Shown in pieces: positions 7,762 to 16,057 of a stretch of 57,966 nt of DNA. Every line of letters starts with the position of its first letter. The stretch's first letter is position 1. The notes under the pieces were generated by a model. The model was not told the DNA's origin. It saw only the letters and a list, made by a program, of their open reading frames with translations, and made no database searches. This stretch comes from Oscillospiraceae bacterium (GTDB lineage Bacteria; Bacillota; Clostridia; Oscillospirales; Acutalibacteraceae), in NCBI GenBank assembly GCA_009779495.1, contig WRED01000006.1, positions 1-57,966 on the forward strand, given 5' to 3'. Both the position numbers and the translations under genes were made by a program.

Positions 7762-8816
7762 AATCGTATCCCCTCTCTGATTCGTCCGCCGCCAAGCAGA
7801 TTTTCACCGTCATAAAGCGCCGCGATCTGCCCCGGCGTAACCGCCCGTTGCGGTTCGTCAAAACGCACTTCTACCATGCCGTCCTCGTGCGCGTACACAA
7901 CAGCCTTGGCCGGGCGCGCGCGGAAGCGTATCTTGACCTCCGCCGTGAATTCTGACGGCGGCCTGTCAAACGCGATCCAGTTCATGTCCTCCGCGATGAA
8001 GCCGCCGGCGTTTTGCTCCGTCCCCTCGCCCAGGATCACGGTGTTTTCGGCGGCGTTTATTCCTGTTACGAACATAGGTCTGCCGAACGCGCCAAGCCCT
8101 TTGCGCTGACCGACCGTGTAGCAGACGATGCCCATGTGACGCCCGATCACATGGCCGCCCGCGTCAACGAAATCGCCTTCCTTCGGCGGGACTCCTGTAT
8201 ACTCGCGGATGAATTGAACATAATTGTTATCTGGAATAAAGCAGATCTCCTGGCTATCCGGCTTATGGGCGACTGGCAGACCCCCCAACACCGCGATTTC
8301 ACGAACGGCGTCCTTGCTCATCCCCGCCAGCGGGAACATCGCGGCTTTCAACTGGTCCTGCCGCAGCAGCGCCAGAAAGTAGCTCTGATCCTTGCCGCAC
8401 GGGGACTTTCGCAGCATGTACCGCCCGCTTTTTTCGTTAAATTCCACAGCGGCATAATGGCCTGTCGCGAGTCTGCCGGCCGACAGCTTCCCCGCCGCGT
8501 CCAGCATCGCGCCGAACTTGATCTCACGGTTGCAGACGGCACAGGGGTTCGGCGTCGCGCCGTTTTGGTACTCGCGCACGAAATAGTCCGTCACCTTTTT
8601 CCTAAAAATACCACGCAAGTCCAAAACATGGTGCTCTATCCCGATATGCTCCGCGACCTTTTTCGCGTCCCCGACGCCGGGCGGAGGCCCGTTCCCGCAA
8701 AGCGCAAGCGTCAGTCCGACAACCTCGAAGCCCTGCTCTTTCAAAATCAGCGCGGCAACGGAGCTGTCTACGCCGCCGCTCATGCCGACGGCCACTCTTT
8801 TTTCATGTCCAAGCAT
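7758..8816 (-). CDS. mnmA: tRNA-specific 2-thiouridylase
   Basis: The protein has 352 residues. MnmA activates U34 of tRNA-Lys, -Glu and -Gln with ATP and inserts sulfur. The PP-loop GMSGGVDSS is at residues 11-19. The two catalytic cysteines are C95 (in NPCAVCNREIKFG) and C192 (in SQEICFIP). Other family motifs present are GHYAAV, KDQSYFL and YTVGQRKGLG. Length is normal. First gene of the mnmA-GNAT-nadE unit, all overlapping or one base apart. A possible -10 (TATAAT, minus, 8952-8947) lies 130 bases upstream without a convincing -35 box. Confidence 0.95.
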   Translation of the reverse strand: MLGHEKRVAVGMSGGVDSSVAALILKEQGFEVVGLTLALCGNGPPPGVGDAKKVAEHIGIEHHVLDLRGIFRKKVTDYFVREYQNGATPNPCAVCNREIKFGAMLDAAGKLSAGRLATGHYAAVEFNEKSGRYMLRKSPCGKDQSYFLALLRQDQLKAAMFPLAGMSKDAVREIAVLGGLPVAHKPDSQEICFIPDNNYVQFIREYTGVPPKEGDFVDAGGHVIGRHMGIVCYTVGQRKGLGAFGRPMFVTGINAAENTVILGEGTEQNAGGFIAEDMNWIAFDRPPSEFTAEVKIRFRARPAKAVVYAHEDGMVEVRFDEPQRAVTPGQIAALYDGENLLGGGRIREGIRL

Positions 8817-8992
8817 ATTCTTTCGTCCTTATCTGCGTATGTATACTCCTTAACTCCTTAAAATCACAGCAAAAAATTGCGCAAAACCCGTATATCAAAA
8901 CTTTTGCTTGTTTTTTGTGGATTTTATAGTCGTTAAGGCGTACATTATTATAGCACAAACTATGGAAAAAATAAAGATATTTCATTTAACCC

Positions 8993-9021
8993 TTGCAAAC
9001 CTCGGCTAAATCATGTACAAT
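8993..9021 (+). promoter_or_regulatory. Promoter upstream of the PHP gene
   Basis: TTGCAA at 8993-8998 and TACAAT at 9016-9021 are separated by 17 bases. The start codon is 277 bases downstream, with the MITE-like element between them. This suggests the element was inserted into a once shorter leader. Confidence 0.5.
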
Positions 9022-9099
9022 AGTATATAGTGAGGGATTATTCGCTGTTTTTTATGAAAATATCGGACATGCTTCAACTAAATGACTGGATGCGCTTAA

Positions 9100-9280
9100 G
9101 AACCTGTTTAGCATCTCGCCGCGAGCAAAATTTTGAGTAAAATCAGGTGAGATGCAAGGAAAAAAGCGCAAAAATAATTTGTTTATTTCGAGGCTTGATT
9201 ACAAGCCTCTACATTTCTTGACGCAGCAGATCTCCTGATTTTACCAAAAGTTTGCCGCGTGGGAGATGCTAAACAGGTTC
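9100..9280. mobile_element. MITE-like element with about 48-bp terminal inverted repeats
   Basis: The 181-base segment begins GAACCTGTTTAGCATCTC and ends with its complement GAGATGCTAAACAGGTTC. The similarity continues inward, imperfectly, to TAAAATCAGG / CCTGATTTTA. TAA flanks both sides (9097-9099, 9281-9283), a possible target duplication. There is no coding capacity. An inner small hairpin is formed by GAGGCTTG/CAAGCCTC. It lies in the leader of the PHP gene and abuts its ribosome binding site. Confidence 0.7.
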
Positions 9281-9297
9281 TAAAGGAGGACAATTTT

Positions 9298-10170
9298 TTG
9301 GTTGCGGATTTACATTGTCACACAAGGCTCTCTGACGGGTCAATGGGCATCGACAACTTGATCGTTTTGGCGAAGAAACAGGGAATCAAAACCATCTCCA
9401 TCACGGATCATGACTGTCTTGCCGGGAACGTCAGGGGAAAATTGATCGGGGACCGGTTTGACGTCAAGGTGATACCGGGCGTTGAGCTGTCCGCGACCGA
9501 TAAGAAGCGCGGCGCGCGGGCACATATTTTGTGCTATCTGGCGGACAGCCCCGACAGGCTTGAGGGCTTGTGCCGCCGCAATCTTCTGCAAACAAAAAAA
9601 GCCAGCCAGTTTATGACGCTTAAGGCGGCGGCGCGTTTTCCCGTCACGCCCGATTTTATCCTCAAGTGCGCCGTCGGTTCCACCGGCGTTTACAAGCAGC
9701 ACATCATGCACTCGCTGATGGAAAGCGGCCTGGCTGACCGCGTCTACGGCGATCTTTACCGCGAAATCTTCACGGCCGAGGGCGCGAATCCTATCCTTTA
9801 TGAGCCGATTTACAGCGAGCCCTCGGAGGTCATCGAAGCCGTGCATGACGCGGGCGGCATCGCCGTTTTGGCGCACCCCGCGCTGTATAACAACTACGAG
9901 CTGCTGGACGAGCTTATCGAGTTTGGACTTGACGGTATCGAGGTCTGGCATCCGTCGTGTAAGGAGGAGGACGTGGTTTATTTGCAGCAAAAAGCAAAGA
10001 AGCACGACCTGCTCATGACAGGCGGCAGCGACTTCCACGGATTTTACGGCGTGGGCTGCGTAACGGTAGGGTCGTGCGTTACGCCGGACGCGCAGTTTGA
10101 CGCGCTTTTGTCTTACAAGTCGAGGCGGAGACGGCAGCAAAGGCAAAAGCTTGCGCAAGCGAATGCCTGA
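9298..10170 (+). CDS. PHP-domain phosphoesterase
   Basis: The protein has 290 residues. I start at TTG 9298 because AAAGGAGGA lies 8 bases upstream; an earlier ATG at 9259 lies inside the mobile element. The polymerase and histidinol phosphatase fold is clear: ADLHCHTRLSDGS (residues 3-15), ITDHD near 40, GVELSA near 62, LAHPAL near 196 and GGSDFHG near 242. These supply the metal ligands. Relatives include 3',5'-nucleotide phosphatase/RNase AM (YciV). A phosphoesterase acting on nucleotides or RNA ends is likely, but the exact substrate is not known. Confidence 0.85.
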   Translation: MVADLHCHTRLSDGSMGIDNLIVLAKKQGIKTISITDHDCLAGNVRGKLIGDRFDVKVIPGVELSATDKKRGARAHILCYLADSPDRLEGLCRRNLLQTKKASQFMTLKAAARFPVTPDFILKCAVGSTGVYKQHIMHSLMESGLADRVYGDLYREIFTAEGANPILYEPIYSEPSEVIEAVHDAGGIAVLAHPALYNNYELLDELIEFGLDGIEVWHPSCKEEDVVYLQQKAKKHDLLMTGGSDFHGFYGVGCVTVGSCVTPDAQFDALLSYKSRRRRQQRQKLAQANA

Positions 10171-10208
10171 GCTTCGCAGAAATTCGGCGCTAATTGAACA
10201 GCATAAAT

Positions 10209-10240
10209 GGGGCAGACTTTGTGTCTGCCCCTAATAGATT
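10209..10240. terminator. Terminator between the convergent PHP and rhomboid-remnant genes
   Basis: GGGGCAGAC (10209-10217) pairs with GTCTGCCCC (10223-10231) around a 5-base loop. A short AT-rich tract follows on the plus strand. The stem overlaps the stop codon of the minus-strand gene. Confidence 0.6.
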
Positions 10241-10692
10241 TTAGATGTTACAGGTTCTAAGAAAAAGCCCAGCACAACACCGGCTATGAATCCACCGCCG
10301 TGCTCCACCAGCGTGTACTTGTCGGCAAAGACGTTGGCAAAAACGCAAATCAGCAGATAAATGCGCTGGAGAGAGCTTGATTGCTCCAGCATGTGCGCCC
10401 TACGCTTCAAAAACAGAACAGCCAGGCAATTCGGCGCAAGGTGCGCCAGCGCACCCCCATGAATCAGCATTGAGGTTACAATGCGCCCTACCTGCCCCGA
10501 AAGAATCGCAGACCTCTTCAACGCAAGCGCCTGCGCCACGGGACCGGAGGGTGACTCAAGCATTAGCCGCTTGAAATCCCACCGCAACGCGCCCTCCGAA
10601 ACAAAGATGAGATAATCAAGCACGAATACCGTCGTTATCAGCAGGATGCAGGACAGCGTTACCGGCAAGCATGTACCGTCTGATTTTACCAT
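10231..10692 (-). CDS. Truncated rhomboid-family membrane protein lacking the catalytic serine segment
   Basis: The protein has 153 residues; ATG 10692 follows AAGGAGAATC. The segment GRIVTSMLIHGGALAHLAPN matches the TM1-TM2 region of rhomboid proteases (an H-x-x-x-x-H-x-x-x-N-like pattern). VEHGGGFIAGVVLGFFLEP matches TM6, including the catalytic His region. Between them the helices that carry the Gly-x-Ser-Gly nucleophile are missing: only about 35 residues separate the blocks. No GxSG is present, so it should not be an active protease. It could be a decaying gene or an inactive pseudoprotease. Its last codons fall in a TTAGANN repeat tract, suggesting the original end was lost. Confidence 0.6.
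   Translation of the reverse strand: MVKSDGTCLPVTLSCILLITTVFVLDYLIFVSEGALRWDFKRLMLESPSGPVAQALALKRSAILSGQVGRIVTSMLIHGGALAHLAPNCLAVLFLKRRAHMLEQSSSLQRIYLLICVFANVFADKYTLVEHGGGFIAGVVLGFFLEPVTSKIY
10234..10254. repeat. TTAGANN heptad repeat copy, about three units
   Basis: ATAGATT, TTAGATG, TTACAGG in consecutive 7-base units. It overlaps the 3' end of the rhomboid-remnant coding region. It is a short, degenerate member of the family best seen at 51723-51757 and 30731-30765. Confidence 0.4.
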
Positions 10693-10720
10693 TCATCTTT
10701 GATTCTCCTTTTTCAAACAG

Positions 10721-10768
10721 CTAGTCCTCCGTCGCGCTAATCCAGCGTTTTAGGCGTGACGGAGGGCT
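10721..10768. repeat. Palindrome between the rhomboid remnant and the DUF5696 gene
   Basis: CTAGTCCTCCGTCGCG near 10721 pairs imperfectly with CGTGACGGAGGGCTAG ending at 10768. It overlaps the stop codon of the minus-strand DUF5696 gene and probably acts as its terminator, although no long T run follows. Confidence 0.5.
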
Positions 10769-13139
10769 AGTTGATTCTGATAAAACTGTTCGCCGCGACG
10801 ATAATGCCGTCAACCTCCGCCGCTTCGCCGTTGTAGTTTACATAAATAACCGCTCCGCCGTCATACTCCGTGCAGTAAACATTCCGCTCGGCGGTTTCGT
10901 AGTTGTCGGTGATGCGGGTATTGCGCAGGCTGCTCAGGGCTTCGCTGGCCTTTTGGTAGAATTGAACGGCGTCCTGGAGCCATGTTTCGTAGTAGAATTT
11001 TTCCGATGAGGAATCAAAAGTCCACTCATATGACGGACACGCGCCGTACTCCACAAATCGGAGCATCGTCTTGCTTGGATCGGCGGACAGATTGATCGGC
11101 CTGCCCGAGTAATCGACCGTGCCGTGGAGGATCATCTGCACAAAAGGCACCGCCTCGTAATAGCCCTTGCGCTCGCCCGCCGCTGCCACAACAGGGAGAT
11201 TGACGATGACGTCGGCGTTTTTGATCGCGTAGAAATTTCCCGTATCAAGCATCATATCACGTCCCGTCGAAAGCGCGGCCGCGTTCTCCGCGACGATCGC
11301 GGCGGCGCTTTGGCGGCTTGTATAGCCGTTTGAGTAGTCGGAGTAGAGCAGTCGCGCGGCGTCCTCCAGGCAAAAACCGTCAAAACTCAGCTTTTTAGCG
11401 TCGGTCAGCAGCTTTATGACCACATTTTCAAGGCCGGAAAAACCCAAAAGATTCCTTTTCAGCTTGGACACCTTGGTTATGTCCTGCGTCGGGTTAGGCA
11501 TATTGACGCCCGCGTTTTCGCCGCTTATAGCGTGAGCCGCCTTGTTGGATGTCACACTGTCACCGCTCCACGACAGCGCGCTCACGTCAAGAAACAGACT
11601 GTGCCCCTGCGCCGCCGCGTACTCCGACAACTGACCAAAGCCCTTTTTGCCGCCCAGACTCCATGACGGCGACAGCTTGCCGATTTCGTTTTGGTTGACC
11701 CCACCGGACAATGCGCCGCGAAAGCGGATATTCACGTTGTTGATGCCCTTAGCTTTCATCCTCGCCAGAATGTCCCGCGCCTGCTCAAAAGTCGTCAGCG
11801 TTTTCGTCGTCTCAATCTTTTGGATCAGGCTTGAAAACCCGGTGGACGCGCCGACAAGGCTCAGGTTGAACGGGAGATATTCCTCGTTGCGGACTATATT
11901 GGTGGATATAAGCCGGTTGCGCATAAACTGTTCGCGGCACGCCGCCGCCATTCCGTCGTAATTTGCGCTGCCGCCGCCCAGCAATCGCACACACAGCCGA
12001 ACCTCATCCACAGAGCTTTCTGTGTTCACCGTCCGAACCGTATGGGCTTTCTCGCCGGTTATTTTCGTTTCAGTAATATTAAAACTGGCTCCTACCATGT
12101 TGAGGCCGCTTTCGCCTGTCGCGCGGTCCGCGGAAATCGTGGCGATCGCATCGCCGGACTCGATGATAATAATGAACGCGTTGTTGCCGCGTTTTGCTCC
12201 GAATGCCGGAAAAATCGCCGGGAGCGTGGCTTGCCTGCCGGGATTAACCACATCTCCGCCGTACACCGCAAATCTCAGCGGCTTGAAATTCGGATCCGGG
12301 ACAGCGGTATAGATCACCGCGCCGCAGCCGTCCGGCACCAGGATGAAGTCGCCATCCTTCGCCTCCGTGTTCGCGCCGAAAAACTCAAACAGTCCGAGAT
12401 TTTCAATAAAGGCGTTCCCATTGCCTGACAGGTTTTCCCACGCCGCACTGATGTAAAGGTTGCCGTCACGCAGCCGGTAGCTCACCGTGACCAAAAACAC
12501 AATGTCGGTCTTTTTGAAGTCGCGTTCAGAAAGCTCGCCGTCCGCCAGCTTGTCCCGATCGACGCTTTTCGCCGTGGCTTCATCGACGGTTATGACGTAC
12601 TTCACGTCGAAACCGGTGACCTCCATGCTTCCCGTCACGTCCACGGCCACATTGCCGTAGGCGACGGCGTCATCCTGCGAGTTGACGCGGTAGACGTCGC
12701 GCCCGCATACGATATCAAGACGCGCGATAGCCGCCGGACTGCCGCCATGACCCGCGGCGACCGGCGCGGGCGTGTACGCATCGTCATTATCATCCTGATC
12801 GCCGTCCTGACTGTCATCTTCATCCGCGGCGATTGGCAGCGAGTACCACATCTGCTCCTTGGACGTCTCAAACAGCGCGACGCCAAAGCTATTGTCGTCG
12901 AGGTACAGCCGCATAAGCCCCGAGCTTGTCATGGGGTTTCCGAGCCGTTCGCCATCGATGAAATGCAGACTCGGATCGCGCACGGCTGAGACATGCTCCC
13001 TTATTTCGCCCTCGAAACGCAGGGTATTGAGCGATAACGCGGGCGGCTTCAGCAGGCCGCAGCCCGCGAGGGTAAATGTAAATAGCAATAAGGCGGCCAG
13101 AATAAAGGCCGCCAGACGGGGGATTATTCGATCGTTCAT
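10767..13139 (-). CDS. DUF5696-type lipoprotein
   Basis: The protein has 790 residues, starting at ATG 13139 behind AAGGTTG. The N-terminus MNDRIIPRLAAF leads into a hydrophobic stretch ending LLFTFTLAGCG, a lipobox, so it should be a lipid-anchored surface protein. A short acidic run (EDDSQDGDQDDNDD, about residues 110-125) precedes a long beta-rich body, then an alpha/beta region with SLFLDVSALSWSG and DGFCLEDAARLLYSDY, resembling a glycoside-hydrolase-like barrel. The pattern MRLYLDDNSFGVALFETSK fits the DUF5696 family as I know it. The function is unknown. A carbohydrate-active role is only inferred. Confidence 0.65.
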   Translation of the reverse strand: MNDRIIPRLAAFILAALLLFTFTLAGCGLLKPPALSLNTLRFEGEIREHVSAVRDPSLHFIDGERLGNPMTSSGLMRLYLDDNSFGVALFETSKEQMWYSLPIAADEDDSQDGDQDDNDDAYTPAPVAAGHGGSPAAIARLDIVCGRDVYRVNSQDDAVAYGNVAVDVTGSMEVTGFDVKYVITVDEATAKSVDRDKLADGELSERDFKKTDIVFLVTVSYRLRDGNLYISAAWENLSGNGNAFIENLGLFEFFGANTEAKDGDFILVPDGCGAVIYTAVPDPNFKPLRFAVYGGDVVNPGRQATLPAIFPAFGAKRGNNAFIIIIESGDAIATISADRATGESGLNMVGASFNITETKITGEKAHTVRTVNTESSVDEVRLCVRLLGGGSANYDGMAAACREQFMRNRLISTNIVRNEEYLPFNLSLVGASTGFSSLIQKIETTKTLTTFEQARDILARMKAKGINNVNIRFRGALSGGVNQNEIGKLSPSWSLGGKKGFGQLSEYAAAQGHSLFLDVSALSWSGDSVTSNKAAHAISGENAGVNMPNPTQDITKVSKLKRNLLGFSGLENVVIKLLTDAKKLSFDGFCLEDAARLLYSDYSNGYTSRQSAAAIVAENAAALSTGRDMMLDTGNFYAIKNADVIVNLPVVAAAGERKGYYEAVPFVQMILHGTVDYSGRPINLSADPSKTMLRFVEYGACPSYEWTFDSSSEKFYYETWLQDAVQFYQKASEALSSLRNTRITDNYETAERNVYCTEYDGGAVIYVNYNGEAAEVDGIIVAANSFIRIN

Positions 13140-13180
13140 GCGAATCAACCTTATATTATGATTAGGTAACCGCTGATTGC

Positions 13181-14719
13181 CTAGTAACCCATCGCCACCG
13201 CTCCCAGCAAAATCAGCGCCGCGAACGCGAACACCGCCGCGAACAGCTTCCACGTAAACCGCATAAATTTCCCGTATGACACATTGACAAGCCCTATCGC
13301 GATGAGCATGACGCCGCTCGTGGGATAAAGTATGTTCGCGAAGCCGTCGGACATGCAAAACGCGATGACGATCGACTGACGCGAGACGCCGACCATGTCC
13401 ACAAGCGGCAGCACGAGGGGCATGATCAGAAACGCCTTTGCCGTGCCGCTGCCGATAAAAAACTCCAGCGCCAGCACGAACAGGAAAATAAACAGCAGCG
13501 CAGACGACGGCCCGAAGCCCTTGATCCCCTCATACACATGGTAAAGAATGGTATCAATAATCATGCCCTGCTTTAAGATAAACGTGATCGCCATGACAAA
13601 TATGATCAGCGGGGCGATGGGCGCGATGGCTTTCGCGCCGTCGGCAAAGCCGCTCAGGAGTTTTTTTCCGCGTATCCCAACGATGCGCCCCGCCGACAGC
13701 CCGCCCACGGTGAACAGCACCGCCATAGCCACCATCGGCAGAAAATCAATGTTCCCGCGTATGACCTCCGGCACGGCCTCGATACGCTGAACAATGAAGC
13801 TGACCGCCGCGCAGAAAAGCACTCCGCCGATACAGCCGACGAAAGTCCGCGTCGCCTTACGCATTTTGGGATCGCGGACGATCTCCTCGTCTATACCCGA
13901 GCCGTACTTCTCGCGCAGCTTGAGGTCGCTTTCATAAACGATGGACTTGCGCGGATTCTTTTCTATTTTTTTTGCGTATAAAACAACAAATGTTGTCAAA
14001 ATGGCGTACACGCCGAAGAAAATCACGAGCCTGTACGCGAGTCCCGAAAACATCGGCAGCTTCGCCATGGACTGGACGAGGCCCACGTTGAACGGGTTGA
14101 ACAATGCGGCAGAGTAGCCGAAAGCGACGGAGATCAGGCTTATGCTGATACCCACAAGCGAGTCCCAGCCCAGCGCCAGGGAAATCGCCACACACAGCGG
14201 CACGAGAGTCACGCTCTCCTCCAGTATGCCGACGATGGAACTCAGCGCCATCATTGCGAGGATCATGATCGGCAGAAGCCTGTATTTTTTATCGGCGAAC
14301 TTTTTTACGATGACGGACAGTATGTATTTCAGCACGCCGCTCTTTTCCAAAATCAAAAACGTGCCGCCGATGAGGATGATAAACAGGATGATCGCGACGC
14401 CGGTCAGCGCCTCGTCGGACGTAAATACCTCGATCGGGGCCGTGAACGTTTTCCAAAACGGCATTTTGAAATCGGGCATCGGCGCGTATGTGCTGACATT
14501 TTCTCCTGTAACAGGGTCAACTGCGGCGGGAATAATCGCGCCATCGCCGCCAACGTCGTATGCCCCGCGAGGCACGACCTGGGTCAGCACGCCGACAAAC
14601 AGCATGATCCCCAAAATCAGCGCGGTGATGACGGCGACGGTCTTTTTGTCGAGCTTCAGCCCCTGCGGATTCCCGGCGGGAGACTCAAGCGCGTTATTGG
14701 GCTTTTTGTTTTCTGTCAA
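13181..14719 (-). CDS. YfcC-family transporter (ArcD/DcuC-like)
   Basis: The protein has 512 residues. TTG 14719 is preferred because GGTGGAGG lies 6 bases upstream; a farther ATG at 14758 has no ribosome binding site. About 12 hydrophobic helices are visible. The first helix is followed by VLTQVVPRGAYDV, a signature-like segment of the YfcC/C4-dicarboxylate anaerobic carrier superfamily. Other conserved blocks are GILEESVTLVPLC and FFIGSGTAKAFLIMPLVLPL. Substrates in this family include basic amino acids or small carboxylates; which one is moved here cannot be told. The gene is separated from its neighbours by 41 and 97 bases and is probably a single unit. Confidence 0.8.
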   Translation of the reverse strand: MTENKKPNNALESPAGNPQGLKLDKKTVAVITALILGIMLFVGVLTQVVPRGAYDVGGDGAIIPAAVDPVTGENVSTYAPMPDFKMPFWKTFTAPIEVFTSDEALTGVAIILFIILIGGTFLILEKSGVLKYILSVIVKKFADKKYRLLPIMILAMMALSSIVGILEESVTLVPLCVAISLALGWDSLVGISISLISVAFGYSAALFNPFNVGLVQSMAKLPMFSGLAYRLVIFFGVYAILTTFVVLYAKKIEKNPRKSIVYESDLKLREKYGSGIDEEIVRDPKMRKATRTFVGCIGGVLFCAAVSFIVQRIEAVPEVIRGNIDFLPMVAMAVLFTVGGLSAGRIVGIRGKKLLSGFADGAKAIAPIAPLIIFVMAITFILKQGMIIDTILYHVYEGIKGFGPSSALLFIFLFVLALEFFIGSGTAKAFLIMPLVLPLVDMVGVSRQSIVIAFCMSDGFANILYPTSGVMLIAIGLVNVSYGKFMRFTWKLFAAVFAFAALILLGAVAMGY

Positions 14720-14816
14720 TTTAACCTCCACCCCGCCGGGTTTATTCGGCGTCCGCATTGGTGCGGCATAATTTTGACTATACTGTATCCTACTTCCTTA
14801 TCTAACTGCGATCTCA

Positions 14817-16013
14817 TTAACGCCAGTCAAACGAGAACATAAGTCCGTCCACCGTGCCGGTGATACGGCCGTCCTTGCTTTGCTCGAACGCTTCCAAAAA
14901 CGCGGCCAGCATGTCGGGATCCTCGAAAGTGATAGAGCCGGTCAGCCGCAGCCCGCTGGCGGGAAGCAGGGGCGTTTTGGTATAGCTGCCATAGCGGAAC
15001 ACACCTATCCACCAAGTGTTCTGGGTTCCGCAGTCAAGAAACAGCTCGTCGCCCTGATACACCATCATGGACATTTCAAGATTCAGATCCGACGCGTCCC
15101 AGAAAAACGTCTCTTTGGGATCCTTTTCGTACAGCCCTATCTCCGCGCCGTTTGAGGGCCCGTAAAGCCCTTTCCATATCTGAACCATATAATCTCGCCC
15201 GTCATATGAAAACGGGACGCGCATTGTGTCAATATAAATCAGCAGCATCGGGGCCAGCAGGTCGAACAGGCGGTTGTATCCCGTAGTGCGCTGCCATCCT
15301 TTATCCGTGGCGCGCGTCAGGTGCCCGACGTTGTAGTCAAAACCGATGCCCAGTATCCCGTCGCCGGACGTGCTGGTGATCCAGCCGGTCGCCGCGTGAT
15401 ACAAAATGCCCTGCGGCACGTAAAACATCTCGCCGTGACGGGTGGTGAAAATCGTGATCAGCTGGTAGACGTCGGGTTCTGCCGTTTCGCGCAAGGCGAT
15501 GTAGACATTGCGAAAACCGTTCTGCATCATGTATTGCATCGAGTCGTCCCATTCCCCCCGCAGGGGAAGCTCGCTCTCTTTTACAATGGGCGCCTGAGCC
15601 ATGATGCGCCCGATGGCCTCGGGATCGGAGTTCCCTTGGAAAAGCTGCTCAAGGGCGTTTTCGATGATCATGCTCGCGGCCTGCCAGGTGTCCGGGTGGA
15701 ACAGGCGCAGGCTCGCGTCAGGCTCAGGCAAGATGAATATACCGTCCGGGTTATTTATCGAACGCTGGCCTTTGTCGAGCACAGCCTCCTGCTCCGGGGT
15801 GGAAGCGGCGATGGCGGCTTCAGGCTGGCTCTCGGACACGGACACGGCGTTTTCCTCCGCGGCCGCGAGGGCGGCTGCGCGCCGTCTCTCGAGCGACACG
15901 GCGTTTTCCTCCGGGGCCGTCGCGATGGCGGCGGGCAGGATGATGGCCGCGGCGGCGCAGAGGGATAGCAATACGCACAACGCGCGGGTCATTAAGCGAT
16001 ATTTCTTCTTCAT
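14817..16013 (-). CDS. Exported DUF4474-like protein
   Basis: The protein has 398 residues; ATG 16013 follows AAGGAG. It has a signal peptide (MKKKYRLMTRALCVLLSLCA) with an Ala-rich cleavage region. Residues 35-85 are low-complexity and contain two copies of an EENAVS motif, the second after an Ala-rich stretch. The C-terminal part (residues about 230-390) holds GILGIGFDYNVG, YDGRDYMVQIWKGLYGPS and GAEIGLY, typical of DUF4474. The function is unknown. It sits downstream of the MacB-like permease on the same strand (gap 44 bases) and may be co-expressed with the efflux-like pair. Confidence 0.7.
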   Translation of the reverse strand: MKKKYRLMTRALCVLLSLCAAAAIILPAAIATAPEENAVSLERRRAAALAAAEENAVSVSESQPEAAIAASTPEQEAVLDKGQRSINNPDGIFILPEPDASLRLFHPDTWQAASMIIENALEQLFQGNSDPEAIGRIMAQAPIVKESELPLRGEWDDSMQYMMQNGFRNVYIALRETAEPDVYQLITIFTTRHGEMFYVPQGILYHAATGWITSTSGDGILGIGFDYNVGHLTRATDKGWQRTTGYNRLFDLLAPMLLIYIDTMRVPFSYDGRDYMVQIWKGLYGPSNGAEIGLYEKDPKETFFWDASDLNLEMSMMVYQGDELFLDCGTQNTWWIGVFRYGSYTKTPLLPASGLRLTGSITFEDPDMLAAFLEAFEQSKDGRITGTVDGLMFSFDWR

Positions 16014-16057
16014 GATGTCTACTCCTTATCTCGAATTAAGTAACCTGTTTTCACAAA

